64,000 nt of DNA from assembly GCA_963969495.1 (NCBI GenBank), contig OZ018335.1, positions 83,930,354 through 83,994,353 of the forward strand, written 5' to 3'. The stretch's first letter is position 1, and every line of letters begins with the position of its first letter. The position numbers and the translations under genes are program-made. Positions 10,101-21,591 of the stretch are shown piece by piece. This DNA is from Ceratothoa steindachneri (lineage: Eukaryota; Arthropoda; Malacostraca; Isopoda; Cymothoidae). The notes under the pieces are model-generated. The model saw only the letters and a list, made by a program, of their open reading frames with translations, was not told the origin of the DNA and did not search any database.

Positions 10101-12855
10101 TTATTTGTAAAGTGGTGTTCTGTTTTCCTCAGAACAGAGTCTAGTGCTTGGGAAAAGTCGATTTCGGGCGAATTTCTCACCCAATCTGGCAGGGAATTTT
10201 ATGTTGCTACATGTTCCTCTTAGTTCTAGGATGATATCGTTGGCCATTGTAGACCAGATCTTTTTGGCCAGTTTCTGATTTGCGACATTAGTGTGCTTCA
10301 GACGCTGTCTGCGGTGCAGATCCCTTTGCCGAAGATACTCTCTTAGTTTGGTTTTATTTATGCAGAGGGGTGCAGAGTTCTGCACTCGCTGGAAACTCCT
10401 CATAGCGGTTTTGCTGACCGTTTGAGTCACTACTGCCGGGTAGATGAGCTTAGTTCAGATAGACATCAGGTATATTTTCCTGATATTAGCTGAGCTAAGA
10501 TTTCTAAACATATATAACTTAGAGATTTTCCTCTTCGCCATATTCTGCCTCTCCTTGTAGTGACTCGAGTATCCTTGGTCCGAGATATTTAGGCCTAGGA
10601 TGGTGCCTTTGGCGGAGTAGCCATATCTCCTCCTATTTATTACAATGGGCCACGTTGACTTGCGGCACCTCAGGAGGATCCTAAATTAATCCGGGATTTC
10701 CAACTTCTCTCGTATTGGTTAATGTTAGAGATATCTAGTATAGTGTTGATCGCCTGATACCTTACTTTCCCCACCCTACTGGAGACGATCTGCGTGACGT
10801 CATCTGAGAAATGCTGCTACATCGTCTCCCTGTGTATTGGTGTAGGGAGGTCGATGATGAAGACAAGGTAAAGCAGAGGGCTCAGGCAGCTCACCTTGGG
10901 AACGCCGCTTTGAGATCGAAATCTGGTCCTTTGTGGTCTTCGATCATGATATGCGCCCTTTGTCCATGGCTAATTCACAAAGGATTCTTTCCAGGATGAG
11001 TCTAGCTGGAGGCCTAGGATCTTGTATTGAAATCCTCTCAGCTACACCCAGTCGAAGGCCTTCTGCACGTCCCTTAACACGATGTCTACATAGTGACCCT
11101 TAGCTCGGCAATGGGCAATCTTTTTTGTTAAGAGCGCCAGGGCCGTTTCTGTTCCCCATTTAGGGCGGAACCCATTTTGTTGCCTGTTATGCGCTCCTAG
11201 CTCGTCGAGTTATGATTGTAGCCTGTTGGCTATAATATTCTCAAGGATCTTGCCGGGTATTTTCAGGAGCGAGATTGGGCGATAGGTAAGCCACTTGGTC
11301 TGGGGGCTTTTTAACTTCCGGGATGAAAATGATTTTAGCCATCTTATACCCGCCTGGGAAGTAACCTGTATTCAGAGATACGTTCATGATGTTTACCATG
11401 CCCTGGATAATTTGCCGTTGGGTATTAACTAGGTTGTTTTTGGTGACTCCAGACTAACCGGGCGCCCTTTTGGTGAAGGAACTTTTGGTGTTCATGGTTT
11501 CCTCAATAGTGATGGGGCGCTCGGGGTTAAATATCTCTCTTCCTCTAGATACCTGGAGGTGTGGGTAGGTCCTATGTATCATAGCTCCGAGGTCTTAGAG
11601 CAGCTGGTCTTCGAAGTCCTTGTCGAAATTATCGTTCTCCTCGGGTGATATAGCAAAGATCTCTTTCCACTGTATCTGAATTTCCTTTTGAAAGATTCCG
11701 GATCCTCTATGATGATGATGTCTTCGTTTATTTTTGTCCTAGAGATGGGAGGCAAACCCCTAAGTTTTCGGATGCTATTCCAAAAATTGACAGGATTTCT
11801 TTTCCTGTTTAGTTTGCCTATGATATCGTCCCAGATTTATTTTCGCTTCTTAAGGATGAATTTTTTAACTCCTCACATAGCTGTCTCATTATGGCAGTCA
11901 TTTCCCGGTTTTGGCCTGTGTTATCGACTTCTTCGTAGATCCCGCTGTGTTCCTTGGCGATTTCCCTGATTTCGTCCGTCCACCTTGATTGTGGGAGCAT
12001 TTTCTACGAGATTCTGGAGACGCATCTTTCGTCAGCTTCAGTGAACAGATTAGTGATCTTATCAATCTTCTCATTTATTTCTTCGAGATTTGCGTCACCC
12101 AGGTTAGCTGGCTGATAGTTGCTGATCATTTCTCTGTACTGCTCCCAGTTAGAATTTGCGTAGCTTTTCCTAAGTGCGACAGATTTTATCATTGGCGCAA
12201 GCGATACGGTGGTGATGATGGGAATATAATCACTCGGGACCACTGGGCCTGGTGTTTTTACTATTTTGAAGACGAATTCTGGACTTAATAACACAATGTG
12301 CGGATTTGTCGCCAAAGGCTGCGTTAGTTAGTTTGGGAAGGCTGGTCTGACTCTGGGGAGCCTATTCCTTCCGAATAGTAGCTCCAAGTTCCTTCCCTTT
12401 TGGTCGACACGCCCGTATCTAGATGCACGGCATCTGGCGTTTAAGTTTCTGACTAGCAGCGCTAGCCTTCTCTGCCTGAAGTGGATGAAGAAGTTATTGA
12501 TTGGTAGGTAATGGTGCCTAAAAGGCAGGTAGGCTGCCGCCACAATTAGGCTTCCAACCAGGGTCAGGATCTCGACAGCCACAAATGATTCGTTTAAGTC
12601 CGGTAGCGTTTTAAACTTTAGGTTTTTCCTGATCGCGATTGCTACACCATCAATTCTTTTTTGTGTCTGGTTCTTTTGCATTACTGTGTAATTATGTATT
12701 TTTATTGTGTCCGTGTTTGTGTTGAAGCTATGATCTGACATGAGGATGATGTGCGGTTTCACTTTACGGAAGATGTGGCAGTAAGGATTGGACTTTCCTT
12801 TCCATCCATCCACATTCAGTGTAAGTATCTTTAAAGTGTTTTTAATGTTCTCCAT
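10101..12855 (-). pseudogene. J2 ORF2: APE endonuclease-reverse transcriptase remnant
   Basis: Begins at an ATG (12855) with MENIKNTLKILTLNVDGW, the typical APE start. This frame runs 175 codons with the APE blocks RIDGVAIAIRKN, LVRNLNARCRASRYG and KGRNLELLF. The first Asp of the usual GDLNA block reads RNLNA here, a lost catalytic-type residue. The frame then shifts to PGPVVPSDYIPIITT and the linker NLGDANLEEI (12315-12004). RT follows in several frames from about 11700 to 10700. The catalytic box at 10799-10810 reads FSDD, so the two metal-binding aspartates remain. The C-terminal RVQNSAPLCINKTKLREYLR tail ends at 10101. Breaks near 12328, 12004, 11450 and 10430 make it non-coding. Confidence 0.82.
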
Positions 12856-12894
12856 TGTTTTTCTTGTTTTTGAGTGTCCTTTTTGTTAGTCTTA

Positions 12895-14434
12895 TTAAAT
12901 CTTGTTGACCTTGCCGTTCCGCATCCTTTTGTATTCTGCATCACTTAGGGTGATGAAAGTGTCTTTGTGTACTTCCACTTTTCCTTTGTGAATAGCTTGC
13001 TCAATGTTTGATTCTGATTATTTTGCTAAGTAGGTCCATTTGTCTGTTTTTTCCCGAATTCCGTGATATATCTCCTTAGGGGAGAGCTCGGGATATGGGG
13101 TCTGCTCAGTTGTGGTTATCTTGAGGTTGATCTTCAGTCCATCGTACTTGTATGTATTATTAGAGGTTTTCCACCTACTTCTTGAGCTTACAGGTCTCTT
13201 AGTTGCCCTGTTTTCGACCTCCTCACTATCAAATTCTGAGGAAGATAAGCTCGTGAGTTTGCATTCTGCTTACCTAATACTTCTTGCAGCTTTTTTCTTC
13301 TTCTTCTCACGGCGCCTTTGTGCCTCCAATTTAGGGTCTTTCCTGGTGGATTTGTTGTTTCCAGTCGTGGCCTCCGCTGCTTTTTCAGTGTCTGTGGATT
13401 TTTCCTCTGATGGAAATGAAGTCACTGCTGTCTCTGGTTCACCCTTTGGCAGCAATTGCAGTTGCAGGACATCTCCCGATTGGGCTCGTCGGGGAACCAC
13501 ATCTCGGACATACCGTTTTTTTTCAGCATGAGATTGAGGGTTTTGGAGAATGATCCCTGGTTTGTAAGATCGTTAACGTGCGCAAATAAGTTGCAAGTAA
13601 GAATCTTTGTGGAATACTCGTTTTTCAGCTTAGCTAGGTCTTTGGCTGTTGCTGCCCGAGAGTTCTGGTTGGGCTGTTCTCATCGCATGTGCGTAGGAGA
13701 TATTAGTCCTCCTCGTTTTCTAGGCTTTCTTTCTTTTGATTATCTCCTTTCGGCGGGGACAGGACATGGCCATCGCCTCGTGGTTTGGTTACCTCTTTCT
13801 TTGCGCCGAGCATTCTCGCCATCCATGGCCTTTCCGCTGCACCTAGAGTAAGTTATGCTTTGCTCTTTGCATTCATTTGTTGGGTGGTGCTCCATTTTGA
13901 CACACCGGAAGCACACTTGGATGGGGATGAACTCCTTTCTCTCTATTTTCTCTCCGCTGATCTTAGAATTAAATAGTAACAGTTCTCATTCTTTGGCCTT
14001 TTGGGCCATTTGAGTTTCACTGGAGATATCTTTAAATATCTGTTAGTATTCTGTGTTGCTCCAGAACTTCACCACCTCCATGACTCTGGCTCACGACTGG
14101 TTTCTAGTTATCTCTTCTATTATTTGCTCCTTGTTATGTTGCCCGATCCAGGATTCGAGCTTCATGCATATCACGCTCCGATATGCCTAGATATGAGAAG
14201 GGATGCTGGGCTGTGGTATATCTCCTTTAGCAAACGTTGTCCCATCTCTTTTGTGAGCGTTTCAACATCTGCCTCTTTCTCGCAGATTACGACGTAGCCG
14301 GCTGTGGTGTCGATTAGAATAGGGATAGCTACGCTTAGCATTCCATAGATGGTTTCGATTAATTTGCCCCGATGAGGCTCTGGCTGTCCACATATGGACC
14401 TTAGGAAGACTCTTGTGGAGGGGTGGCACGCCAT
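12895..14434 (-). pseudogene. J2 ORF1: gag-like RNA-binding protein remnant
   Basis: Starts with MACHPSTRVFLRSICGQPEP, followed by the conserved block TTAGYVVICEKEADVETLTK. The first CCHC knuckle is near 13910 (CFRCVKMEHHPTNEC). The second has lost residues (YSRCSGKAMDGENA), and the third is degraded. After a frameshift comes SGDVLQLQLLPKGEPETAVT with a Lys/Arg-rich tail (13500-13270). The C-terminal end is TLSDAEYKRMRNGKVNKI with tandem stops at 12892-12897. It lies directly upstream of ORF2. In this family ORF1 binds the element RNA. Stops and frameshifts show decay. Confidence 0.76.
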
Positions 14435-14774
14435 TTTGGTGTGTTTGTAGCCCTGCAGGCGGGTGGTGAAAATTATTTTTCCAAGATATATTTTTCCTTG
14501 GGTGTTTGGTTACAGGGCCTCAATTGTTGATGGGTGCGTGTTTGTTTTTCGATTTTATAATTCTATTTTCCTTGGGGGTGAAGAGTGCTGCCCTGCTCTC
14601 AGCTCTCAACACACTCACTAGTCGCCTAGATAAAAATAGCAATTGCCTTTTAAATGAATGATAACGATGGATTAGATGAATTCGAGTGGGATCCTCTCGG
14701 GGGGGGGGGGATGGTTAGGCGGACTTATTGACATCGCCGCCTCCGAGATGGTTTTTAATCGCGACCGGATCCCA

Positions 14775-14960
14775 AAATAACATAGAGACGGTTGTATATC
14801 CCTCTATGGTCGTAGAAATGACCCTCGATGGGATAGGCTGCAGATGTAGCAGTTCGTCCCTTGTCCGGAAGAGTTTCTGACATTGTTATCAGCTGTGGGC
14901 TATTCCTCAAATCAGCTTCCTCCAATGCCTCGAATTATGGCTATGCAATTGCCTGTCATA
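14775..14960 (-). repeat. 5' module of LINE J2
   Basis: Plus-strand blocks CATAGAGACGG, CCCTCTATGGTC, TTGTCCGGAAG and CAGCTGTGGGCTATTCCTCA line up with 9285-9475 and 56625-56790. It lies 340-525 bp upstream of the J2 ORF1 start, so 5' UTR is the natural reading. Confidence 0.6.
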
Positions 14961-15765
14961 GTTGGGATCAAAAATGAATGGCAATCCCCTTTCACATCTG
15001 ACGGCAGTTTACGTAGGAGGGTGGGCCGGAGACTTAAGCAGCCATATGCCTAAGTGGCGCCACCACTGAAAAAAGCAAAGATGATGATTAGTGAATGATG
15101 ATGAGTACGACACCAGTATAGTATTCTTTTTATTAAGATCTGCTTCTAAAATTAGAAACCAGATTTCCGAAGGCTTAGGCAAAAATCTCTAAACTGTTGC
15201 CTCCTTTTCCAGATAGCGAGAGGTGTTTTCCGAGGTACTTCTGCCAAGAATTCAGAACATCCTATATACTGTATTTAAATTTGAACAATGTAGGTGGGTA
15301 GGTGTGGGTAGTGGATAAACAAAGGGTGTAAGGACAGATAACTGAAAATAGAGGTGAAAACAGAAAGAAGTGTGGTAGGGTGCAAAGAGAAGCTAAGTGC
15401 CTGTTGATCCGGCATATCGTTTTTAAATATTTTTTTTGTTTTGTGGATCCTTTGTTGTCTTTGAGATAGTTTATATTATATGGCGTTCAAGCTATTCGTC
15501 TTTAAAAAAATTAATGTTCTTGGATATGTTATGCGTATTTGCTGTTGTAAAAATAAATTACTTTAATCACTTTAGTATTGTGCTTAGTGTCTTTGTTTTT
15601 TATATATCTTGTAGTGAGTGTTAAACGTGTCTTTTTTTTCTTGGATGTCTTCTTCGGTAAATTTGGGTCTTATCGGTGAAATCTTGTAGAAATCGGTGAG
15701 GTTTCATAATTAGGTAACCTTTTTCTTGTTCGGTTTTCTTGGTTTGGGTAAAACCATTCTTATTT

Positions 15766-17677
15766 TCATGCGTAGAACGGCACTTCTGTTCCGCCAACTA
15801 AAAGCCCAGCGGAGTTCGGAAATCTGGCACGAAATATGCCTCTTTTGTTCTGGTTAATCATTTGGCCTCTTTTTTCTCGCCTGTATGTACCTATAACTAT
15901 ATTTGTTCTGCAGCACTTGTAGTTTCCTCTTTTGTGTCTTAGAGATACATGTAAGGGGAGAAGGCGGGGTATAGCAGCATCGATCTTACAAGTGTATTGT
16001 ACTTCGCCTCCTCCTAAACCCGAATTGATGTAGGTTGAAGAGCAAGTTCTCCTCCAGGTGAGACACCAGTCTTCGCTTGATGACCTTATAGAAGAGCTTC
16101 CCGCCAAATTCTAGAACTGAAGTTAGCCGGTAGTTCTCGTTAACTTTGGGTCCTTACCATGTTTAGGTAAGAAAATTCTCTTAGCGTTTTATAAGCATCT
16201 GGAAAGTATCCCATGTTCAGAAACGCGCTAAATATCTTTCTCATCCCTTCGATGATATTGGCTGGTGACTTATGAACGTATAACTTTGTAAGCGCCAATT
16301 GTCCTGAGGCTTTTTGTCGGAATAAGCGGAGCGCAACGAATAGTTCTTCTTTTGTAACCTCGGCGGCTCTATCGCGCTGTCTATCCACCTGATGTTGAGG
16401 GTGTGTATTTAGTATTTGTTGTTAAGCTCGTTTATGATGTTGCTTTCAAACTCAAGGTCATATTTGTCGTTTTCTTTCTCAGTTTTACTAAGGATTTTTC
16501 CTAATAACTTCGGAATTCTTCTTCAATTCTTTCTTATTCTGTTTTTATCTTTCCATCTTTTTTTTAGCTCGATCTTCTTCCCAGTCGATCCTTTGAGATT
16601 TCTGATCTTTTTCAAAAAATCTTTGGGGCTTGCTTCGTGATCAAGGCTATCGATCGCATCATCCCATCGTCTCCATTGTTGTTCGAGGATCAACTGGTTG
16701 AGTTCTTCTTTGAATTTTTACTTCGATGCATTGAGGGAACTGATGCATTGCTGATGTTGATTTCATACAATAATTTCAGCTCACGATATAAATCCTTCAT
16801 GTTTTTGGTCCATCTTTAGGTAGATATGGTCCTATCCTCGGATTTAAGGATAAAAGCCCTATCTGCGTTGATGAGATGGTTATTGAGGTCGTCGAGTGCA
16901 TTGTCAATCTCCTCGAGAATTGCCTCGTCCAAGTTTGGCGGATCGCAGGCCTCGAGAAGGCGCGCGTACCGTGTCCATTCTGCTCTTCAGTATTTCTTTC
17001 TTATTACAGCTGGAACTTGTATAGGGTTTCTGTTGATAGTGAGTAGGACTCCTATATGGTCAGTACATGGTACTTGGACTGGTTCTATATAGTAATTGAA
17101 CGGCAGCTAAAGATTTCACTGACAGATGTCTGGTTTTGTGGCATTTTCTGCTCTGACAAAGGTTGGGGAATTCTGGGCCTATTCGCTGTGCAATATTTCT
17201 GTCCAGCAATAGGCCCAGTCTTGTTCCTATACTAGTAAACGTCCTTTAACACGATTCTCTACATTTGGCGCTCAGATCCCTCATTAATTTTAGGGGTCTT
17301 CTGCAAAATAGGCGCGTAAGAGTGTGAATTGGTAACACGTTTCTCCTTGGTGGTTGATATCAGCTAGAAATGAGCAACTTTCCTATGTCGAGTTTGTCCT
17401 CAATCGCGAGGTAAGATTCTTCTAGATTTCTTATTTGCTTGTATTTAATTCCTTTCTTTATTGCAATATTGGCACGGTCGAACAGCTCTTCCGAATAATT
17501 CATGATCAACACAGCGTAGTTCCAGATTTTCATTTCTGCATTATGCGTGTCAATACCATGTTCCGAAATTAAGATGATATCTCCATCAATTTTGCTAAAT
17601 ACATTTTCGTAAATAGTCCTTTTCTTCGTCCAGCCGTTGATATTAATTTGCAATATCTTCAGTGCATTCCGTAACAT
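15766..17677 (-). pseudogene. J3 ORF2 remnant with internal RT deletion
   Basis: Starts at 17677 with MLRNALKILQININGWTKKR and keeps the first third of the APE domain (LISEHGIDTHNAEMKIWNY, 17677-17360). The rest of the endonuclease and the linker are frameshifted between 17300 and 16416. RT block KSPANIIEGMRKIFSAFLNM (16388-16140) is followed by LHQFGFRRRRST near 16035. The reading then jumps directly to IHL-DRCC / YNTLVRSMLLYP-type sequence, which in J8 lies about 0.7 kb further on. The catalytic YADD region is therefore gone. The C-terminal tail GGTEVPFYA ends at 15766. It cannot encode an active polymerase. Confidence 0.8.
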
Positions 17678-17713
17678 GGTGATTGTTTTTACCTATGCTT
17701 CTTCTTATTCTTC

Positions 17714-18425
17714 TTATTTTTTAGGGGGGGGGAGAGCTGGTTGGGCAGTTTTTCTGTGCCCAGGGTCTTCCTTCTTCGGGTCAGGGTCTTGGGCTTTTGG
17801 ACCTGCTCTTCGTAGCTCGTGTACGGGTGCAGAGGCCCTCGTCGATGTCAGAAGAATAGGATCCCTCCTCATTTTCTGCCTTTTCTTCTTTTTCTTCATC
17901 GTGCTCTTTGGATTCCTCCGGAAGAGAGAGCTTAGACGATCTCCACCAGTCCAGACTCGACATTGTTGTTTCTTATAACTGATTCCTTGAATACCTTGTA
18001 GCATTCAGTCTGCACTGAAGGGTGATTGATTTCCTTTAAGAGTACATTGAGAACCTGGTTGTAACAGCCAGGCTTCACTGCATTAGCCATATTTGGGTCG
18101 GAAATGCAGATCAGGATCTTTGCACTCGGATCTCCTATGATATTCATCTGTGCAGTTATAGTCTTTACGTCCCTATTCTTCTTAGCAGCGTTCGCATAGG
18201 TCATCTCTTTAGCTTTCTTCTCTTTTTATTCCTTTTTTTTATGATATCTCGGGCGCTAGGAAGTTCAGGGCCATGGTCCCGTGTTCCCTTTGACAGTTGA
18301 GACATTTCTTTTTAGTGCTCTCGCACTTATGGAATCGGTGTCCTTCTGTGGCGCATTCACTGCACCAGAGTTTGTTCTTGCTATTAAATTTCTCTTGTTG
18401 AATGTTCTATCCTGAGATTATCATA
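17714..18425 (-). pseudogene. J3 ORF1, 3' half
   Basis: Remnant of the gag-like protein. The second CCHC knuckle is near 18360 (CSECATEGHRFHKC) and the third is CLNCQREHGTMALNF (its last Cys changed to Phe). Then come TYANAAKKNRDVKTI, AKILICISDPNMANAVKPGC and, after a frameshift near 17960, the acidic Ser/Glu tail ending in CTRTRATKSRSKSP. These blocks align in order with J8 ORF1 (55071-56030). The N-terminal half and first knuckle are missing because the element is truncated. Confidence 0.76.
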
Positions 18426-18599
18426 TTGCAAATTAATCATAAAAGTAAGAAAAAAATGCGTGTATGATAGTAGGAAAGGTTATAGTGAGAAAAATTGTTA
18501 AAGTAGAAGAGAATGTGTGTCAGCCTGACTGGCAATGTCTTGACGTGGTCTTCTTCATTCCCTAGAGTACCAAATGAAAAATTTAAGCATTTAAGCCTT

Positions 18600-21065
18600 T
18601 GTATTTTAGTTTGTTTAATGTTTGGGATGTAGAGCTTACTCAGCTACAAAAATATTTGGTGACCTTAACTTTCTAAATTTAAACTATGCGGATGCTACTG
18701 CTGACAGATTTGGATCACAACTACTTCACTTCCTGGATTGTAACTTCATTATGCCATGTGTTGATCGACCTACGCGAAGGAACAATATCCTGGATATTAT
18801 TTTAACGACAAACCAAAACTTTGGGAAAAATGTTAAAGTCAGCGAACCCCTCGGAGACAGCGATAACAGTTCTCTCAGATTTAAAATTGCTATAGGTTCA
18901 ACACAAACTCAAATCGTATGCTGGTAACTAACTTTAACAAAGCAAATTTAAAGAATTTGAGCGTGTGTTGAAGAACACCTTTAGTTCTAGGACTAATAAT
19001 AACAACACCGTCACTACAATGTTGAACGATTTCATAAGAAAATTTAGAAACGCTGACCAAATATACGTCCCAAGACATCATAAGCAAAAATCTACGTTAA
19101 AACCAAAGTGGTGGAACAACGAGATCAAGGATCCAATCAAACAGAAAAATCAGGCATATAAACGTTGTATAGATACTCACGGAGCACGTCCAGACAAATA
19201 CATAGAACTAAGACGCGGTGTCAAAAAGCTAATTAGAAAATTAAAGAAGAATTACGCAATCGAGCTAGCTAGAAATGGAAAAGAAGATCCCAAGATGTTC
19301 TAACAGATGGTCAACAAAACAATGAAGGCAAAGGACTCAATTGGCCCACTTAAAAAACAAAAGGGAGGTTTAATATATGACCCAGGGGCCATTGCCGAGA
19401 TTTGAAATGATTTTTATGCGTAAGCTTTTACAAAGGAAAACATCGACACCATTCCAGACATTGATGCACCAATAGTTATCGAACAATCATTTATGAGTAG
19501 TACTCAAGTAACAGACGAAGACGTAATCAAACATATTGAAAATGTAAAGCTAAGTAAATCGCCATGTCCTGATTTGATCCATCCACGCCACCTGAAAGAG
19601 ATGAAAGGAACGATAACCAAGCCACTCACCACAATATTCAACAACTCACTCAAAGATAGTGTCTTTCCAGAAGACTTTAAAAGTAAAAACATTACTCCGA
19701 TCTTTAAAAGGGGTGACCGACAAAGCTCAAGGAGCTACAGGCCAATGAGCCTGACATCTGTAATCAGAAAATTGCTCGAGTCTATTATAAAAGAGAAAAT
19801 AGTCAAACATTTAGACAAATTAGGTATCATCCACGAATCAGCACGGTTTTACGAAAATAAATCATGTTTAACAAATATGCTAGAATTTTTTCAAACAAAC
19901 ATCGGAGAATATGACAGGAATAGAGAAGCAGATGTAATCTACTTAGATTTAAAAAAAAACAACTTTCGATACGGTCCACCACAAGCGTGTACTTAAGAAG
20001 ATTGTAGCTCGTGGAATCGATGGAAACGTATTGAAGTGGATCGAATACTGGCTCAACGGAAGGAGATAACGTCAGTCGGTCATATATGGTCACCAATCAA
20101 GATGGCAAGACGTAACAAGCGGAATGCCCCAGTGGTCCGTACTGGGTCCATTGCTTTTTCCAATCTATGTAAAGGACTTAAATGAAGCCATAGTGAGCCT
20201 ATTCTCAAAATTTGCTGACGATACAAAACTGTGTGGTGAATCAACAACACTTGCCGATCAACATAAAATCTAGACAGAATTAACCAGCATTGTGGAATGG
20301 TCAGAAAATCGTCAGATAAAACTCAACATTGGTAAATTCAAGGTACTACACATTAGCAGAAAAAACGAAGAATTTAACTATACAATCAAAGGCCTGCCAC
20401 TGAAAAATGTATCAGAAGAAAAAGATCTTGGTGTTATAGTCTGCACCGATTTGAAAGTTGGAAGACAGTGTGAGGAGGCATGCAAGATTGCAAACAGAGT
20501 GCTCGGTTTCATATATAAAATTTTGCCTACAAATCGGAAAATATACTAATTCCCCTGTACAAATCTTTCGTTCGACTTCATTTGGAGTACGCAGTTCAGT
20601 TTTGGAATCCATACTTGCGGAAAGATATAGAAATGTTGGAGATAGTGCAACATCGTCCTACAAAAATGATACTTAGACTACGTCAAAAGTCCTACGAAGA
20701 CAGACTTAAAGCACTCAACCTGCAATCACTTGAAACGCGGAGGTTGAGAAAAGAACTCATACAAGTCTTTAAGACTATAAACAATTTTGATAAAGTAAAG
20801 ATTAAATCCTTTTTCGAGTTGACTCTTCCTCAAGAACCCGAAGCCATGGATACAAACTTAAGGAACGAAGATTTGAAACAAATATAGCAAAGAAATTTTT
20901 CTTAATCAGAATAGTTTCCTTTTTGAACGAGTTGCTGGAGATCGTTGTTAAATCAACAAGCCCAAAGATCTTTGAGAACTGCTTAATGCACACTTTAAGT
21001 GCATCGGCGTTGTTTGAAGGAGAGCTTGCCCAGAGGTGGACCACACGGTCTTTGCCGGCTCTGAC
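18600..21065 (+). mobile_element. CR1-like LINE (CR1-1), 5' truncated
   Basis: A plus-strand non-LTR element of the CR1 type. It begins inside the APE domain and runs through RT to the C-terminal block FFLIRIVSFLNELLE (near 20900-20980). It is flanked on the right by the 3' end of minus-strand LINE J4 from about 21070. Confidence 0.82.
18622..21050 (+). pseudogene. CR1-1 ORF2: APE endonuclease-reverse transcriptase remnant
   Basis: Starts in the APE domain (KIFGDLNFLNLNYAD, then RPTRRNNILDIILTT, 18650-18830). The linker has KPKWWNNEIKDP (about 19100). RT blocks follow in order: KSPCPDLIHPRHLKE, NITPIFKRGDRQSSRSYRPM (19493-19996), SGMPQWSVLGPLLFPIYVKD, and the catalytic FADD at 20211-20222 (KFADDTKLCGE). 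Then come NRQIKLNIGKFKV, EKDLGVIVCTDLK, LHLEYAVQFWNPYLRKDIE and the C-terminal FELTLPQEPE region. Long stretches stay open (167 codons at 19493), so it is younger than many neighbours. Frameshifts near 18927, 19303, 19996 and 20549 kill it. Confidence 0.85.
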
Positions 21066-21135
21066 ATCTTATAATCTTATGTTAGTTTAGTTTCATTTAA
21101 GCTCAAATTTTCATGAAACATTTGTTTTACCTGTA

Positions 21136-21211
21136 TCCACTTCGGACCTTTTAATTAACTTTGTTTATATTATGCTATTCTATTTTATCTTAATTAATTG
21201 TCCACTACGGG
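21136..21211 (-). repeat. 3' UTR hairpin repeats of J4
   Basis: Sense (minus) strand hairpins UCC GAAGU GGA (21136-21146, preceded by AAAAGG) and CCC GUAGU GGA (21201-21211). They are related to the repeats in the 3' UTRs of J1, J5 and J7. Confidence 0.6.
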
Positions 21212-21386
21212 TGTTTGTTTTTTTCTTAACATAAAATATGCAATAAAAGTGATTTCCTTGGAGTTTTTTGGTTTGCTATCCAAATAAGGGCATCACATCC
21301 TCCTGCGTACGAAGCCGGCTGCTGCTAAACCCACTTTGGTAATGTCTGATTTGGTTGTCAAGATAAGGTTTTCGTAATTGCTGGAT

Positions 21387-21390
<4 letters not shown>

Positions 21391-21466
<76 letters not shown>
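21391..21466. repeat. (CT)38 microsatellite
   Basis: A pure CT run of 76 bp (GA on the other strand). It lies inside the former coding region of J4, so the Arg-Glu and Leu-Ser repeat peptides it encodes are artefacts. Confidence 0.98.
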
Positions 21467-21469
<3 letters not shown>

Positions 21470-21591
21470 AGGTGTTCGTGGACCTTTGATATCGAGTTTG
21501 CCCTATTGCGTAGGGATACAATTAAGGAATCCATCTCTGCGAGAGCGTGAATTCTGTTTAAAGGGATGGGGTCCAGTCTAACTGCATTAAA

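Larger units (their letters stand above)
9790..15075 (-). mobile_element. LINE J2 (Jockey-like), nearly full length
   Basis: A minus-strand LINE of about 5.3 kb. The order is a 5' UTR (14435-15075, with the shared module at 14775-14960), ORF1 (14434-12895), a 39-bp gap, ORF2 (12855-10101), and a T-rich (plus strand) 3' UTR to about 9790. It is not split by other transposons. It is inactive because both ORFs carry stops and frameshifts. The next LINE (J3) starts about 215 bp to the right; nothing was recognised in that gap. Confidence 0.82.
15290..18425 (-). mobile_element. LINE J3 (J8-like subfamily), RT core deleted, 5' truncated
   Basis: A minus-strand LINE closer to J8 than to J1, J2 or J6. 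The two share the ORF1 block CNQ/SQVL and the ATKSRSK tail, and the 3' UTR block GTGTGGTAGGGTGCAAAGAGA (15371-15391 here, 51938-51958 in J8). The 5' end stops inside ORF1 at about 18425. About 0.7 kb of RT is missing inside ORF2. Between it and the next LINE (18426-18600) nothing was recognised. Confidence 0.8.

Noticed and set aside
13112..13851. Plus-strand ORFs of 131-139 codons
   Set aside because: They are antisense to J2 ORF1, whose zinc-knuckle and tail blocks are recognisable on the minus strand.
21066..21270. 3' UTR of the CR1-1 element
   Set aside because: The hairpin repeats and coding tail here read on the minus strand and match J7, so the stretch belongs to J4.
21276..21581. Arg-Glu and Leu-Ser repeat ORFs
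   Set aside because: They come from the (CT)38 microsatellite; the flanks belong to LINE J4.
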